Shown: positions 47,671 to 59,444 of the stretch, piece after piece | Layout of the letters: each line of letters opens with the position of its first letter | Position numbering within the stretch: the stretch's first letter is position 1 | Assembly (NCBI RefSeq): GCF_010389155.1 | Contig: NC_057769.1 | Coordinates: forward strand, 7,130,735 to 7,194,734 | Source: Erigeron canadensis | Taxonomy: Eukaryota > Streptophyta > Magnoliopsida > Asterales > Asteraceae | Length of the DNA: 64,000 bases | Direction of reading: 5' to 3' | Made by a program: the position numbers and the translations under genes | The notes under the pieces: model-generated | The model's database searches: none | What the model was told of the DNA's origin: nothing | Seen by the model: only the letters and a program-made list of their open reading frames with translations

Positions 47671-49863
47671 ATGGAGAATCAAGTAAGATCTAATCGATAT
47701 ATTCAATCTAATATTTGTTTTACCTTCATTGAATCTAATTACATTTAGTTGGTATTTTTCTGGGTAGTTTGATGTACAACATATCTTTATTTTTTGTCTT
47801 GATTTCTTATGCATGTTTCTGCTATAGTAGTTCGGATATATACAGATATATAAAGTCATATATATATATATATATATATACAATATAAAGTAGTTAATCA
47901 GTTAGGGTTTGTGATTTTGTTTATATTTAATTAGATTTTTGGTATCTTGGGTTATGTTTTTTATATGTATACGCACTTGTAATACCTTAATATAAGTTTG
48001 TTGTAGGGTAGTTTTTTATATGGATGAGTAAAACAGTTGTATATGTGTTGATAGCTTTGGTCATTGAATTTTTTGGGTATAGGACCACAAGTGGGGTTGG
48101 TATATAATATATGAATATAAACCAATCTGTGTTTTGTTTATTGAATGTTAAAATGGTCCCAAAATCTGAATTAACCTATTCTTGATTTATTGAATCTTGG
48201 AACCCACCCACACTTTTTGTCGATAGATAACTTTCCAAGTTCTTGTTGATGTCTCGAATAAGGATAACTTGTCAGAGTTGTTGGTAAGTTTTAAAAATAT
48301 AGTGGACATTTTACATATTGAACACACCCTTTATAAATTTGTAAAATTGCTTATATAACATGATTCTGGCGTTAACTTAGGTACTCCCAAAAGTGGTTAA
48401 GAACACACTGCCACCAGGATGCAAGTGAGTTAGGCTTGTGGATTGCAACTACCGGTCTTACATAGTGCGTGTCGTAACTTTTGCAAATAACAAAATCATG
48501 CTAACTGGGGGTGCTTGGCAAGATTTCCATAGTACTTGTATCCAACCAAACACTCAAAAACTTTGCTTCAGATTATGGAACCACCACAGTTTTGATGTGG
48601 TTGTGTTTGATGGTGCTGGCAAGCAGATTTTGAGGGATGACAATGGAGATGAATATGTCAAACGATGTATCATTGAAGTATCTGGTGAAACTACACATGC
48701 AGAGGTCCTCAAATTTCTAGTTTTTGATTGTTTAACTCATTTATGAATTGTGTACAAATAGGATTTCTTTATATGTTTATAACTTGAAAATTGTAATCTG
48801 ACCAGCATCCACCATTGTTCTTTCTTGATGACCTAAATGTCCGCTTTCATCGTGATACTGACAAGACTGCTACAATCTTTGGACCTCTTCAAATTCAAGA
48901 CGTGCAGGTCATATATGAAGATGAAATTGACTATACCATCAATGGTATCCCTGTTGACTTTGATCCTGATGTTAAATATGAAGAAGAGGTAGTAGAGAGA
49001 ACCACTTGGCGTGCGGTGGGATTTACAGGTCCAAAGTGGACAAATCTTTGCTATGAGCATGAAGTTACCATGGGTGGTGACATTATGTTAACAAATCTTG
49101 GTGAATGGAGATATTTGTTTGATTATTTTAATGAGGCTGGTGTTGGATCGGTTGTAGCTACTCCAGTATGTAAGTAACTTAAGTTTACATTATTAATTGA
49201 TGTTTGCTTAGATATAAGTTAGGGTTTACATTATGATCAGAGTATTCATCTTACAGGCAGGACTGCACCACTTAGTGTTCAACCAAGTCTGTCAGCGGAT
49301 TACATGACTGAGAGCGACAATGAAGATGTGGAAAGTAACCGTCACCAATTCCAATTTGCTGGGCACCAACACAACAATGACAGGCCATCCTTCATGAAGA
49401 AATTGACTGAGCACTCTTTTACCACTAAAATGCTGGTCTAATTAAAAAACTTCATTGTTTAATATTATCTGACCACTCTTTTAGCACTAACATGCTGGTA
49501 TATAATTAAATAAATTCATTATTTAATGTTATATGAATGTCTCTAAGTTTCTAGGTATATATCTGTGTGTCTCATTAGGATGTACATTGTTGTTTGTAGA
49601 CGGTGCCGAATCATTTTGTTCGTACACATTCCCTGGATAACTATACAAACGCATGTGTTTATGTCGGAAGGTTGAAATTCAAAGCTAAGTTGGATATCAT
49701 GTATGATGGTCGCAAGGATGGTGATCAAAGTCATGTGGTTCTGATAACAGACTGGTGGAAGGTTTCAAAGAAGACTGGTGTGGCAGGTGGTAAGGAACTG
49801 CGATTTGAACTGAATGTGGTGCAATCTGTTGACGGGCCCGGTGTGGAATTTCATGTCTGTTGA
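47671..49863 (+). pseudogene. B3-like three-domain protein B (Helitron-borne), one stop
   Basis: Exons: 47671-47682 (12 nt, MENQ), 48227-48283, 48381-48704, 48806-49169, 49257-49435 and 49600-49863; all junctions are GT-AG and the phases close, giving ~399 residues. Exon 3 holds a B3-like barrel (VLPKVVKNTL … GGAWQDFHS … SFDVVVFDGAGK), exon 4 a second (GPKWTNLCYEHEV), and exons 5-6 a third with the REM-like lead-in SFMKKLTEHSFTTKML followed by VPNHFVRTH. An in-frame TGA at 48426-48428 interrupts the first domain; gene A has sense codons there. A splice donor at that point is possible but would remove most of the domain. Its ATG is ~515 bp from the divergent RepHel ATG, so the two could share a promoter region. 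Confidence 0.7.
47860..47882. repeat. TA microsatellite
   Basis: A (TA)n run of about 22 bp lies within the first intron of B3-like gene B, in the divergent gap next to RepHel. Confidence 0.8.
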
Positions 49864-50631
49864 AGGTGTTGCTAATTGAGTTCATGTATCAGCAAAGTGG
49901 TTGGTGTCCAGACTACAAACTTTCTTTTGATTACTACTGGTTTTAATATGAATCCATGCTGATTTTGGTACTGTAATATATATAGCATGTGTAGACTGTT
50001 AGTACAATATATGGTGGTATTTTCAGATTGTAAACATAATCAAATTCTGTTGTGTGTTGATGTAGTGAATGGTATGTGATGCATCAAGTTAGTTAAATCT
50101 ATTTGCACCACATTGACTTTTACTTACGATTATATAATATTATGTTAGGTTTGTGTTAACTTTTAGTTTTTTACTACAGTTTAATAAAACAATTTAAAGT
50201 GTTTACTATAAAATTCAACAATCATGTTATCATAATTCTAGTTTCAGTAATGTCTTAAACATATACATGCTTGTTTTCTGTTGTCGAAAATAACTACACT
50301 TATAAAAGCATTAGGTTGTTTGTATTTTGGAAATTCTTAGAACATGTGAAGGTTAACTACTTATTTCCATTTTTAAGTGCAAAACAACAACAGAACACAA
50401 ATCATGAGCTAACAACTATGAAACTAACACATCAGAAAAGTTTAACACATTACATAAAATTACCACAAGAAATTCCCAATCCGACATTTTTAGTCTGTTT
50501 ATGTTCGGAATTTAAAATGAAACAGATCCAAGTTCCGTGAGTAGATATTGTTTAGGGATCATACCATCTACACACTTTCAAAAGACAATTACCTGCATGC
50601 ATAAGGTTCTTCGATCTTGATTCCTAGTAGA

Positions 50632-53376
50632 TCATAATACTTTGCGAATCTTTTTCCCAAACTTGTTTGTTGATTCAACACCGGGAGTCTCATTACCTCT
50701 TTTCTGCAACGGACTGGTCTCACTATCTTTCTCAATCTCGGTGGCCAAAGAATCGCCAGTAACCGAGAATGCATCCTGCCCAGACACCACACAATAACTA
50801 TGCAGAAATTAGTCTACAAAATTCTATATATATTGAATCTATAATATAGACTAATTATACTATCGATTATTAATACCTTTGAATCCGGAGCACCTTGTGA
50901 TTCCTCATCAAGTTTAACAGTTGCTACCTCCAGCATTGATGGCTGTTCCTCAACCTAAATATCAATAAGTAATGTTGAACTTGCAGTTATTCATAAAAGG
51001 ATTATCATTAAAATGTGTACCAGGTTTGGTGAGTTTGACAACAATTTTATATATTGAGTACTTCATTGTTGTTTTTCAATTCTTCCAACTCAGCAATGAT
51101 ATCAGGATCATCACACATCTTGTTAACAGTATATGCACTGCCCTTGTGTTTGATATTGTATTTGTCAATTTTTATCTTAAATGCCACTTTTACATTTAGG
51201 AGGCCTTCAAGTTCATGAGGGTAAGCCTGATCATCATTGTTTTTCAATTGCCTTTGACGGATATCATTTGCACTTAAACCAAGCAACTTTTGGACATCTC
51301 TATCCCACATAACAAACGATGCACTGTCGGTGCTGTCTTGGACTCTGATGGTAACTCTGAACCTGAGTTTTGAAACAGATAGGCAAAAGAAAAACAAATC
51401 CTAGTTAATTGCAGATTTGATAAATTTGTATTAACTATGTCAGTAATTTTGCAAAATTACTTGGGTACAACTTCTGTGGCGATTGCCTTTTCTTTTCGAC
51501 ACCATAGACTGTCAACTGGAGCATTAATGAGTTGATCAGTGATTTCATCTTCATCTGCAATTTCCATGTACTCCATTTTGCTAAGCACTTTCTTACCATC
51601 TTTGCGGCAACCCACAAAAAACCATCCAAACTCCTGCTCAAGCATAGCTATTGTGGCGTCCACAACAAAGTCTCCAGTCTGCGAAGTTGGATCATATTTT
51701 AAAATAAGAATCTATTTGTGAATATAGAATATCAGTAAAACTAATTACATGATGATTAAGATTTACCTCTTCAGATTCTCTGACTTCATCCAGCTGTTTC
51801 TTATCGGTGTTTAGAATAAACTCTAAGCGATTGGGATAAACAGTTTGTGAAGCTAAAGTTGTATGTGAAGCTTCACTTACTCCTTGTTTAAGTATCAACC
51901 TAAAGATGTTTGTATCACAAAAAGAAAACAAATATCACATACAGGATATAACCATTGTTCTTATCCATACCACACTTTTAGTATACAAATTACTGGTGAT
52001 TACCTCCTCCTAAAGTCATTAGCTTCTTGTATATCTTCATCTATGAAAATTCTTGTACTAAATTTATCAGTTTGAACTGTCAAGTTTTCTACAGGAGGAA
52101 AACCATACAAATTAAGCTAACCACAATGGAATATAAAGAAGTGTATATAGGTGAAAGCTTGGGATTACCCTTCCATTCATTAATGATAGCATGTTGCATG
52201 ATGGCAATCACATGCTCTTCAGATTTGTTCTTCTCAAGAAAGTCATTAAACTTAACTGCATAATCATTCCACAAAGTACAACGTTGTGTCCTACCACTGC
52301 AATATACAAAACCTTGATCACTACATTTAATTATCCAAAGTTGGATTTCACACATCAGGTATAAATGTTTCAACCAAATCATTCTTCTTTGATACTATAT
52401 AAATGGATTAAAAAAATCTATTATTTAGTACAACCACATTGAATAGCACACAACTTTAGCTTATAATTTCAAATGATTATTCACTACATTTATAGCAACT
52501 TTCAGACTATTTCAACATGGATCTATATGCACTTATAGACTCTTTTAAAAAGATTGATAAACTGATGAACAAAGCTAATCTTTACTTCAACTGACAAATA
52601 CCGAAATTTACCGCCAAAAAAAGATAAAATTACAAATAATATAAGGTATGAAAAACTATTTGTATGAACTTACTCCAAATCTTTCAACTCCATGTTGAAC
52701 CTCCTACTTGTTTGACTTGCAGACTTGAACACTTCCAGATTTCCACACCAACTTACACAACCGATGACATCTATAAAATAAAAAAGACATACATATTTAT
52801 TTAAAACAATTTGATGAAACTACTAATATAGTAATTCAAATTTAACAGTATATGATACAAGCCGCCTTTTACTAACCAATGTTCAGGGTGTCTTTATCTC
52901 TAGCTTTCGTTACAGTAATCTGATCGAAAGGCAAGAATGAGAAACCATAGCCACTGTATGTAAACGGCACACCATGTTGCACTTCGGTACTTTTGTAAAA
53001 ATTACACTTTAGCTTGTGGTTGACGACAGGAAAGGGATCATCATTTTGACCAACACCAAATCTCTTTATAATCACAGCAGTATCCTCTTTGATCTGTTCA
53101 TCAAAGATAGGAACCAAGTCCTTTTTGACAGTACATTGAATCGTTGCACCCTATCAAAATTCAATTAAAGAACATATCGTAAATCCCTAATATGTAATCG
53201 ATTTATATATAAGTTAAAGGTAAGACTGTAATGAGAAATCATACATTTTCATCAACCAACACCATCTCAAGCCTTTTAATTTGATTGATCCAGTGACAGA
53301 TTATCTTAACCTTCATATTCACAAAGTCTTTTGATGCATCAAGTTCTTCCACAAGAGTTATTTTGTTTGTAGCCAT
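50632..53376 (-). CDS. RPA1-like single-strand DNA-binding protein (Helitron-borne)
   Basis: A multi-exon gene starting at ATG 53376 (MATNKITLVEELDASKDF). Exons 53376-53245 and 53150-52877 are joined in phase, followed by segments near 52771-52676, 52298-52170, 52095-52015, 51900-51770, 51680-51463, 51365-51050, 50955-50880 and 50775-50632 (TGA). I found no premature stop. Predicted order: an N-terminal OB fold of the type in plant RPA70 (to ~135 aa), a second OB fold (SGRTQRCTLWNDYAVKF), and a C-terminal OB-like domain (FGWFFVGCRKDGKKV … FRVTIRVQDSTDSASFVMWD). The C-terminal domain normally holds a four-Cys zinc ribbon; only two Cys are seen here. It then ends in an acidic/basic tail (KFGKKIRKVL). 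Plant Helitrons often carry RPA genes, presumed to protect single-stranded intermediates. It is on the same strand as RepHel, at the element's 5' side. Confidence 0.85.
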
Positions 53377-53734
53377 CGTGAATGAAATTCATAAACCAGA
53401 GAACAATTTGAATGTGGTTTATGTTTTTCTACTAAACAAATGGTTTGGATACACACACTTATCGATTTATCTTTCTTGATATGCTTCAATTGTAGATCTC
53501 AATGATGGGAATTACATGTTGAAATAGTGGTGTCCAATCGGTCGATAATCTATACATTGCTTTATGTACTTTCTGTAATATATATGTGTATATGTATAGG
53601 TATATGATGCCTATAGGCGGCTTGTGTATGGGGGAAACCATTGAGCATTTAATGCTTGAGAGACAACCACTACACTCACAAAACCGTACCCACTTACACT
53701 CACATATACCAAAATTAACCATGCTTTAATATAA

Positions 53735-53750
53735 AAATTAAATAATAGAT
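53735..53750 (-). other. Candidate Helitron 5' terminus
   Basis: Minus strand: A followed by TCTATTATTTAATTT. The TC dinucleotide, AT-rich start and preceding A match plant Helitron 5' ends, and joining the outer flanks (…aataaa / ttataatttt…) leaves an A|T site. No sequence comparison was possible. Confidence 0.6.
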
Positions 53751-55280
53751 TATAATTTTGAATGTCTTATTATGCTTCCCAACACCCCACATACTCACAT
53801 ATATACAATTCAAATTCAAGTCTACTGCTCCTACACCCCATGCATGTACCCGATGATCCTCCTCTGCATCTCCTGCTCCTACACCCCATGCGTCCCACCC
53901 AAAACCACATTCAAATTTTCAAGCATTAAACCGCCAATTTGTTCCTCTGCATGCATCACCTTTTATACACACACTTGTTACATCGTCAAACACACACCAA
54001 AAACATCACCCACGACGTCATAGATCCGATGTGGCAACGGTATCTATTTGACAACAAAGCATTTTTTAAAACCTTAGCTACCCTCCTTTAGTATGTAAGT
54101 AAAGATGGTTACAAACATAGGCCCTCCTTTAGTATGTAAGTAAAGATGGTTACAAACATAGGCTTGTAATGTTAATTCATCAACCAAGAGAAAAAAAGGT
54201 GAAGATAATTAAAAAAAGAAAAGAGCACTTAATTTGATTGGTGAAAAATATATTTTAAATATTTGTTTATATATTGTTTGTAAAGTTAGCATTTTCCGTA
54301 TGTAGAAATAGAAACGTAATAAAGAATTGAATGAGTATTTGAAATTAATAAAAATTTCAAGTGTCATGGGCCGGTTCACAAAACTCTGTGTGTGAGACTG
54401 GGCTTTGTTAGGCTGCAGCTATTTTTATATATTTGTTTTCTGTTGTTCCAAGCGCTAAACAAGAAAACATAATACGGAGTATTAAATAATGGTTGTGGAG
54501 AAACTCAGAAAAGTGGGCATGTGCTGCGGGGAACAAAACTGGAGATCAATACTTCTCCAATAAACAATTAAAATCTAACCAACAAATCAAAGTAAGGCAT
54601 GAAATGTGAGTCCAGATAAAACTTAAAAGCAAAGAAAAAGCCCCTATTAGCGCTTGGCCTGTATCTCAGCCCAGCAGAAGTAATAAAATGCAGCCCATCT
54701 AATTTTCTTTTTATGTATTCTGTTTACAGCCCAACAAAGTAAGACATTCATATTTTGCTTTTTTCATATTAAGGTTCTTTGAATAGAAATTTTTGAAGAT
54801 TTTAATAACTATAATTTCAAATATGGAATTTTAATTCTTCTTCTAGTATAAGAAATCATGTAATAATTTTATTCTCAAATTTTCATGATGAATATAAAAA
54901 GAAAATTATCATTTATTATGAGATAACATAACGAATTCACATTATAAGATCATAAAATGACATGAAAAATGACAGTAATGTTATGATAAAGATTGTAATC
55001 TTTGAACTAAGATAAAAAAAAAAAAGTGGTAAAGCCAAACACTAAAAAATGGGTTCAATTAGTGAGTTTGAGCTTAGAATGAGATTGATATTATTTTGTT
55101 TGATCGTGTGAAATTGTGAATTACATGTGTAATGATGGATATCGAAAGTGATTGTTAAAACTGTCTAGTTGTCATCAAAGAAGTGAGTATATATGCTTAT
55201 GTTTATAATATAGTTAAGGATCAATTATAGGTGGGTAAATCCCTATAACCCATCAATATAAGTAAAGTTCAGTTCATAAG
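53751..55280. other. Gene-free stretch
   Basis: No gene recognised. The Thr/Pro/Cys-rich frame at 53772-54023 is low-complexity. A perfect 41-bp tandem duplication is listed separately. Confidence 0.5.
54081..54162 (+). repeat. Perfect 41-bp tandem duplication
   Basis: 'ccctcctttagtatgtaagt' and the next 21 bases occur at 54081-54121 and again at 54122-54162 without difference. It is a recent local duplication. Confidence 0.9.
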
Positions 55281-55434
55281 GTCTTTTCTTAGGCCGCACC
55301 TTATAAGGCGTCTAGCCGGCGTCGGACGAAGAAGAAGCAGCGGACGTTAGTAGCACTGGCGGCGTCTAGCCCACGTCTAGAGGGTTACTTCTAATATTAG
55401 AAGTGCGTCTTTGATGTGTTAGAGGGGAAGAATA

Positions 55435-55650
55435 GGAAAAGAAGTGGGTTAGAAGTGAGAGTTATAAGGAAGGAGTGTTCTTGGTGTGTCTAGAAGTGAT
55501 GAATAGTGTTAGAAGTGGGTTAGAAGCGGTACCTTTTAAGTATAGGCCTTATAATACCCTACTTCTAACCCACTTCTAGCACTATTCATCACTTCTAGAT
55601 ACACCAAGAACACCCCTTTCTTATAACCCCCACTTCTAACACTATTCATC
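55435..55650. repeat. Large inverted repeat (foldback)
   Basis: 'gttcttggtgtgtctagaag' and following bases at 55480-55540 pair with 55562-55615 ('cttctagatacaccaagaac'). The pairing continues on both sides ('gtgttagaagtgggttagaag' against 'cttctaacccacttctagcac'). A ~20-base loop separates the arms. It lies at the left of the Harbinger-like debris. Confidence 0.75.
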
Positions 55651-55825
55651 TATTATTATATTATTTCATTTTTATTTTTCATAAAATTAAACAAACACAT
55701 TTTATTATAATTAAAACACTTTTTATTATTAACAACCATTAAAACACTTAAAAGTAAAACATAAAACACATTGAAAATTCAAAAAAAAAAAAAACATTAA
55801 ACACATTAAACTAAAAAAATACAAA

Positions 55826-56453
55826 CTAGATATCCTTAAAATATGGCCCGTATTTTTCGATGAGGTTTTTACGCGTAGCCCTTATCTGCTCCAACTCGTC
55901 TTCGTCTACGCCGGTAGGGATTGGTTGCTGTAGAAGTGCGAAAGCCGCCCTGACCTTCTTGCGGAAGCGCTCATCCGCTCTCAGCAAAACACATTCGTCC
56001 ATGGACCACTTTGCCTTCTCAGCTGCAGCCACCCATTTTTTTTGTCACTCGTCTGGGTGGTGCAGGAACTTCTTGAACTTCTTCTTCAGTAGATGCGACA
56101 CTAGTATATGCCGGTTGTGAAGATGTCTCACCTACAGGACAGGCCTCTGGATGGACCCACCTGTAGCCTGAGTGCGTTAAAATGTTGCAACATCAGGAAC
56201 TGCTGCCACTGTTCGTTTATCGATGGCGTACCTAACAAGCTCGTGAACGATTGGTTCATCGCACCCAAGCTGCTAGACGCCCCCGCCATATTAGACGACG
56301 ACATGGAGGGGGGAGATCCCATATGTGGAAAGGGTCCCAAACCTAGAAGAGAATCAAAATCATCCATCACATTTTGGTATTGGGCAGGGTTTTAGTGTAG
56401 GTTTGTGTTTTGGGTTTGGTTTTGGTTTGCAACATTCTTGTTTTTCCTAGGCA
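55826..56453 (-). pseudogene. Harbinger-like Myb/trihelix accessory ORF, broken
   Basis: Minus-strand frames MPRKNKNVANQ (start 56453), MDDFDSLLGLGPFPHMGSPP (from 56370) and AAAEKAKWSMDECVLLRADE (to 55826) follow one another in different phases. They are separated by an in-frame TAA and by frameshifts near 56145 and in the A-run near 56040. Composition and order (a low-complexity Asn/Gln/Ser N-terminus, then PPRRVTKK-type basic stretch, then a helical charged C-terminus) resemble the second ORF of plant PIF/Harbinger transposons. GC-rich flanks with 'ggcgtct' words may be element ends (about 55290 and 56810). Family assignment is tentative. Confidence 0.45.
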
Positions 56454-57158
56454 TTTTGGTTGATGAAATGTTGAGAGAAAGATGTGTTTTTGAATTAGAA
56501 AATGTAAGATGGAAATAAAATGTGAGGAAATGATGGTGAATGATGGTGTTATTTAAATAGAAAGAAAAAAAAAATTTTTTGAAAAAGGGGGAGCGGGCTT
56601 CAAGACTAGCCGTTGCTAGTTTTTGAATTTCAATTTTTTGTTTTTTTTTTATAAAAAATTTTAATCACTAATACTCGACTTTGGGCCCCACTATCTCTTC
56701 TTCGACGTGCGTTCAAATTCGGAAGTACCCACAAGACGCAGCTGGTGCTTATAGCGTACAGTGCGTCTGGTGCGTCCGAAAGGCGCAAGATGCGCGTCTG
56801 GAACACTATAAGGAGCGACTTAAAAGGATAAATTCTTATTATTCGATCGTAAACATTAATAGGTGGATAAATTCCTATTAGTATTTGTTGAGGGCTACAA
56901 GAATTGATCACAATTCACTACTTATAATCCAAGAGAAATTATATGGATCCACGTATATGAAGTTATTGTAAGATGGTATAAGGAGATGGCATCCGCAATT
57001 TGTATATTCATGAACCCTACTTCTTTACTAAAACAAAAATCACAAATTCGTACCTCAATTGGGAATGGAGCTAATCAGGTAAAAATACAAAAACATTCTA
57101 TATTTAATTAATAAAACCCAACAAAAACAGGTCGTCGATAAACCCTAACGACAACAAC
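56454..57158. other. Region upstream of the 199-aa gene
   Basis: Right part of the Harbinger-like debris (GC-rich, to about 56820), then AT-rich DNA that must contain the promoter of the gene at 57159. No strong TATA box was chosen; 'tttgtatattcatgaaccc' at ~57000 is one candidate. Confidence 0.35.
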
Positions 57159-57758
57159 ATGGACGAATACTCAGCTGCAAAAACCCTCATCAAATTCGAC
57201 AACCCAATCCCTTTACTCCGACACCCAATCAAATCCAAATCCAATGATGAATCCCCTTTTCTCTGTTTCAAAAATCCAAAATCATTTGCATCTTCTTACC
57301 TTTCCTGCGAATCCGACATCATCCAACAATGCGAATCGGGTGCCCGAATCGCCTGTTCCGTAACAGCTTCAAGAAACTGCGCACCCCCATGGTGGAAATT
57401 TTCCATTTTCCCCAATAATAGTAAAAATAATGGGTTGTCTAGAAAACAGGAGTTGATGGAACGAGAGAAATGTGAGGAGAGGGAAATGGAACAGTGTTTG
57501 GATAATGCGAGATTGAGTTGTCGTAAATTCGCGGAGGATAAGTGTTTGCCCGCGTTTCGAGATGCGAGAGTTGTGGTTGAAAATGGCGGTGATGTGAAGA
57601 AGAGTGTGGTTGGTTTGATTGGCAAGGTTTGTTTTGGGGAGAAAAGTAGTGTTGGATGTTATGAGTTGGGGATCTCGAGTTGGTCGGAAATTAGATCGAG
57701 AATTGGGGTGGTTCGGATTGTTAGAGGGAGTGATTTGCTTGACAAGGAGTTTCGGTGA
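57159..57758 (+). CDS. Conserved plant protein of unknown function, Cys-rich, 199 aa
   Basis: A single uninterrupted exon with balanced amino-acid use, starting in a good plant context (aacaacATGGAC). The N-terminus (MDEYSAAKTLIKFDNPIPLL) has no signal peptide. Next come an aromatic/proline segment and a Cys-patterned core: CES, seven residues on QCESGARIACS, then NCAPPWW, then a charged helix with MEREKCEEREMEQCLDNARLSCRKFAEDKCLPAFRDAR. There are eleven Cys, several at regular spacing in the charged helix. It resembles plant-specific unknown proteins I have seen, but I cannot name a family or function. The Cys spacing suggests metal binding or disulphides; this is inference. It is likely an ordinary host gene, the only one outside the ATPase cluster. 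Confidence 0.75.
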   Translation: MDEYSAAKTLIKFDNPIPLLRHPIKSKSNDESPFLCFKNPKSFASSYLSCESDIIQQCESGARIACSVTASRNCAPPWWKFSIFPNNSKNNGLSRKQELMEREKCEEREMEQCLDNARLSCRKFAEDKCLPAFRDARVVVENGGDVKKSVVGLIGKVCFGEKSSVGCYELGISSWSEIRSRIGVVRIVRGSDLLDKEFR

Positions 57759-59015
57759 ATCCTCGTCTTGATTGGTTAGTCTTTTTTTAGTATTTGTTGA
57801 TTAGTTAATGTTTTAATATTGTAATGCCGTTGAGTTTTCTTTATGTATATAGATATAGATTAACGATAGTGCAATTTGGTTAACACACGATACACCGTAG
57901 TTTGAAAGTAGTCAGTTTGTTGATGGTATGATAAATAAATACGTATGGAATACTTGTATGCGCAAACGACCAGATGTATCTCTATAAACTCAGTGTCATG
58001 GTTTATATGGGTCATAGTTAGTAAGGGTCGGTCGAGTGGTTTGGCTTGGAACTACTAAAGTATTAGTTTGCAACAGGGGAGACAACCTATACCAGAAAAG
58101 ACTAACTATCTTAAGACTGGTCACTGGCGGTTGCCAAAAATAGTCTTTTACATCATGTTTATACAAGTATCCAATGTGACTCACTGACTTGTCCTAGAAT
58201 TGTTATTGTTTTCTATGCTAGCTCATTTCACTTTGGTCCTTGAAGTGGGGACGATCTCTTGTCTTATAAGATGGTATCAAGACAACAATCCCGTTCCTTA
58301 ACACTGTAACTTATAGGCTCCTCTATCACTTAGTGAGTAAATGAGTAATCTACTAATTATTCCAGTTGAACATTATCATTAATGGCATGCATTGTATTGC
58401 ATTCTTTGACATCACAATTTTTTACTTGCTTACATTAGAAACGAATTGCTGAAATATTATACTGGTTCAGAGTTTAGATGCAGATTCTTTTTTACTTTTC
58501 TTACTTGACGTTACTATATTACTCTTTACCTTCCATTAACTCATTTACCCTCCACAATTACTTTTAGGAGCTCTTACCTTAACTTTCTCAGCACAACTTT
58601 TTTGCTTCAAATAAAAGATGTATCTGCTTTCATGTCATGTACTTAATGACTCGTTTTTTGTATATTTGAATACCATGTTATTGCCTCCAAATTTTTCTGC
58701 TTTCTAGCCTGATACTTAAACATTGTCGTTTATGATCATCAATTATATCCTACCAACACTAACTCTCGTCTGATCACCATATTCTCTTTTGACCTGATGA
58801 TTCTTTCATCTTTAGATATAGTAACTTTAAATCATGGGCATTAACATACAACATACATACAGCACACAATATCATGTTGGAGTCAATAGGCTGCTACATT
58901 CCGAGGCTGATTTTGATGCATAGAGTTTCTATAAAGTTCTTTTCTACTTTCTGAAATTGAGCTTCTTCAACACCATTTTTCCAGCCCTCTACCATCCATT
59001 ACCTCAAATACACTT
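57759..59015. other. Downstream of the 199-aa gene
   Basis: 3' flank of the gene, then AT-rich DNA without recognised genes or clear element ends. Confidence 0.5.
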
Positions 59016-59023
59016 GCGTAGTT

Positions 59024-59444
59024 CCAGTGTTGCAAATATCGGCCATATCGGTCGATATATCGGATATCGGCCTTCAACTAATACGAAAAGTGGGTTATCG
59101 GGCCAACTTCTCGCTTTGGTCAAATTTCGGTCAAACTCGGCACTTATCGGTCAATATTGGCCATATATCGGTCAACAAAAAAAGTTGACTTTAAAAATAA
59201 AAAAAAGGGTTAAAACAAGTAATAGGGTATAATTTTTTGATAAATTTATTGTATATACTAACATTTATATATATACTAACAATATATACATTTATCAAAC
59301 ACAAATTGTATATATTGTTAGTATTTATATATATATATATATATTTTAGATAAATTCCTTTACAATTTAGGGTATCCGATATATTCCCGATATATCACTT
59401 ATTGGGGCGGCCGATACGATACCGAAAGCGATATTTACAACCTT
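59024..59444. mobile_element. hAT-type MITE with 8-bp TSD
   Basis: Ends 'ccagtgttgcaaatatcgg' and 'cgatatttacaacctt' form imperfect inverted repeats. A perfect 8-bp direct repeat GCGTAGTT flanks them at 59016-59023 and 59445-59452, the length typical of hAT elements. The interior has many 'atcggtc' and 'atatcgg' words and an AT-rich middle with a small foldback (~59250-59345). There is no transposase. Confidence 0.8.

Larger units (their letters stand above)
38738..53749 (-). mobile_element. Helitron, ~15.0 kb, with RepHel, RPA and two B3-like genes
   Basis: Read on the minus strand, the element runs from a candidate 5' TC (53749-53748, preceded by A) to CTAG (38741-38738, followed by T). 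The 3' end has a stem-loop (CCTGCG-TTTTT-CGCGGG, one mismatch, 38766-38750) separated from CTAG by eight bases. Inserting between A and T without target duplication is the Helitron rule, and both ends fit. Contents in element order: an RPA1-like gene (minus), B3-like gene B (plus), RepHel (minus), B3-like gene A (plus). The RepHel carries a HUH Rep domain, the two-Tyr motif and a Pif1-type helicase, which fixes the class. The 3' end is well supported; the 5' end is supported only by the TC/A rule, the TA-rich start and its position 370 bp beyond RPA. Confidence 0.85.

Noticed and set aside
53772..54023. Thr/Pro/Cys-rich 83-codon frame as a secreted peptide
   Set aside because: Low-complexity cacaca-type DNA produces it, and there is no signal peptide.
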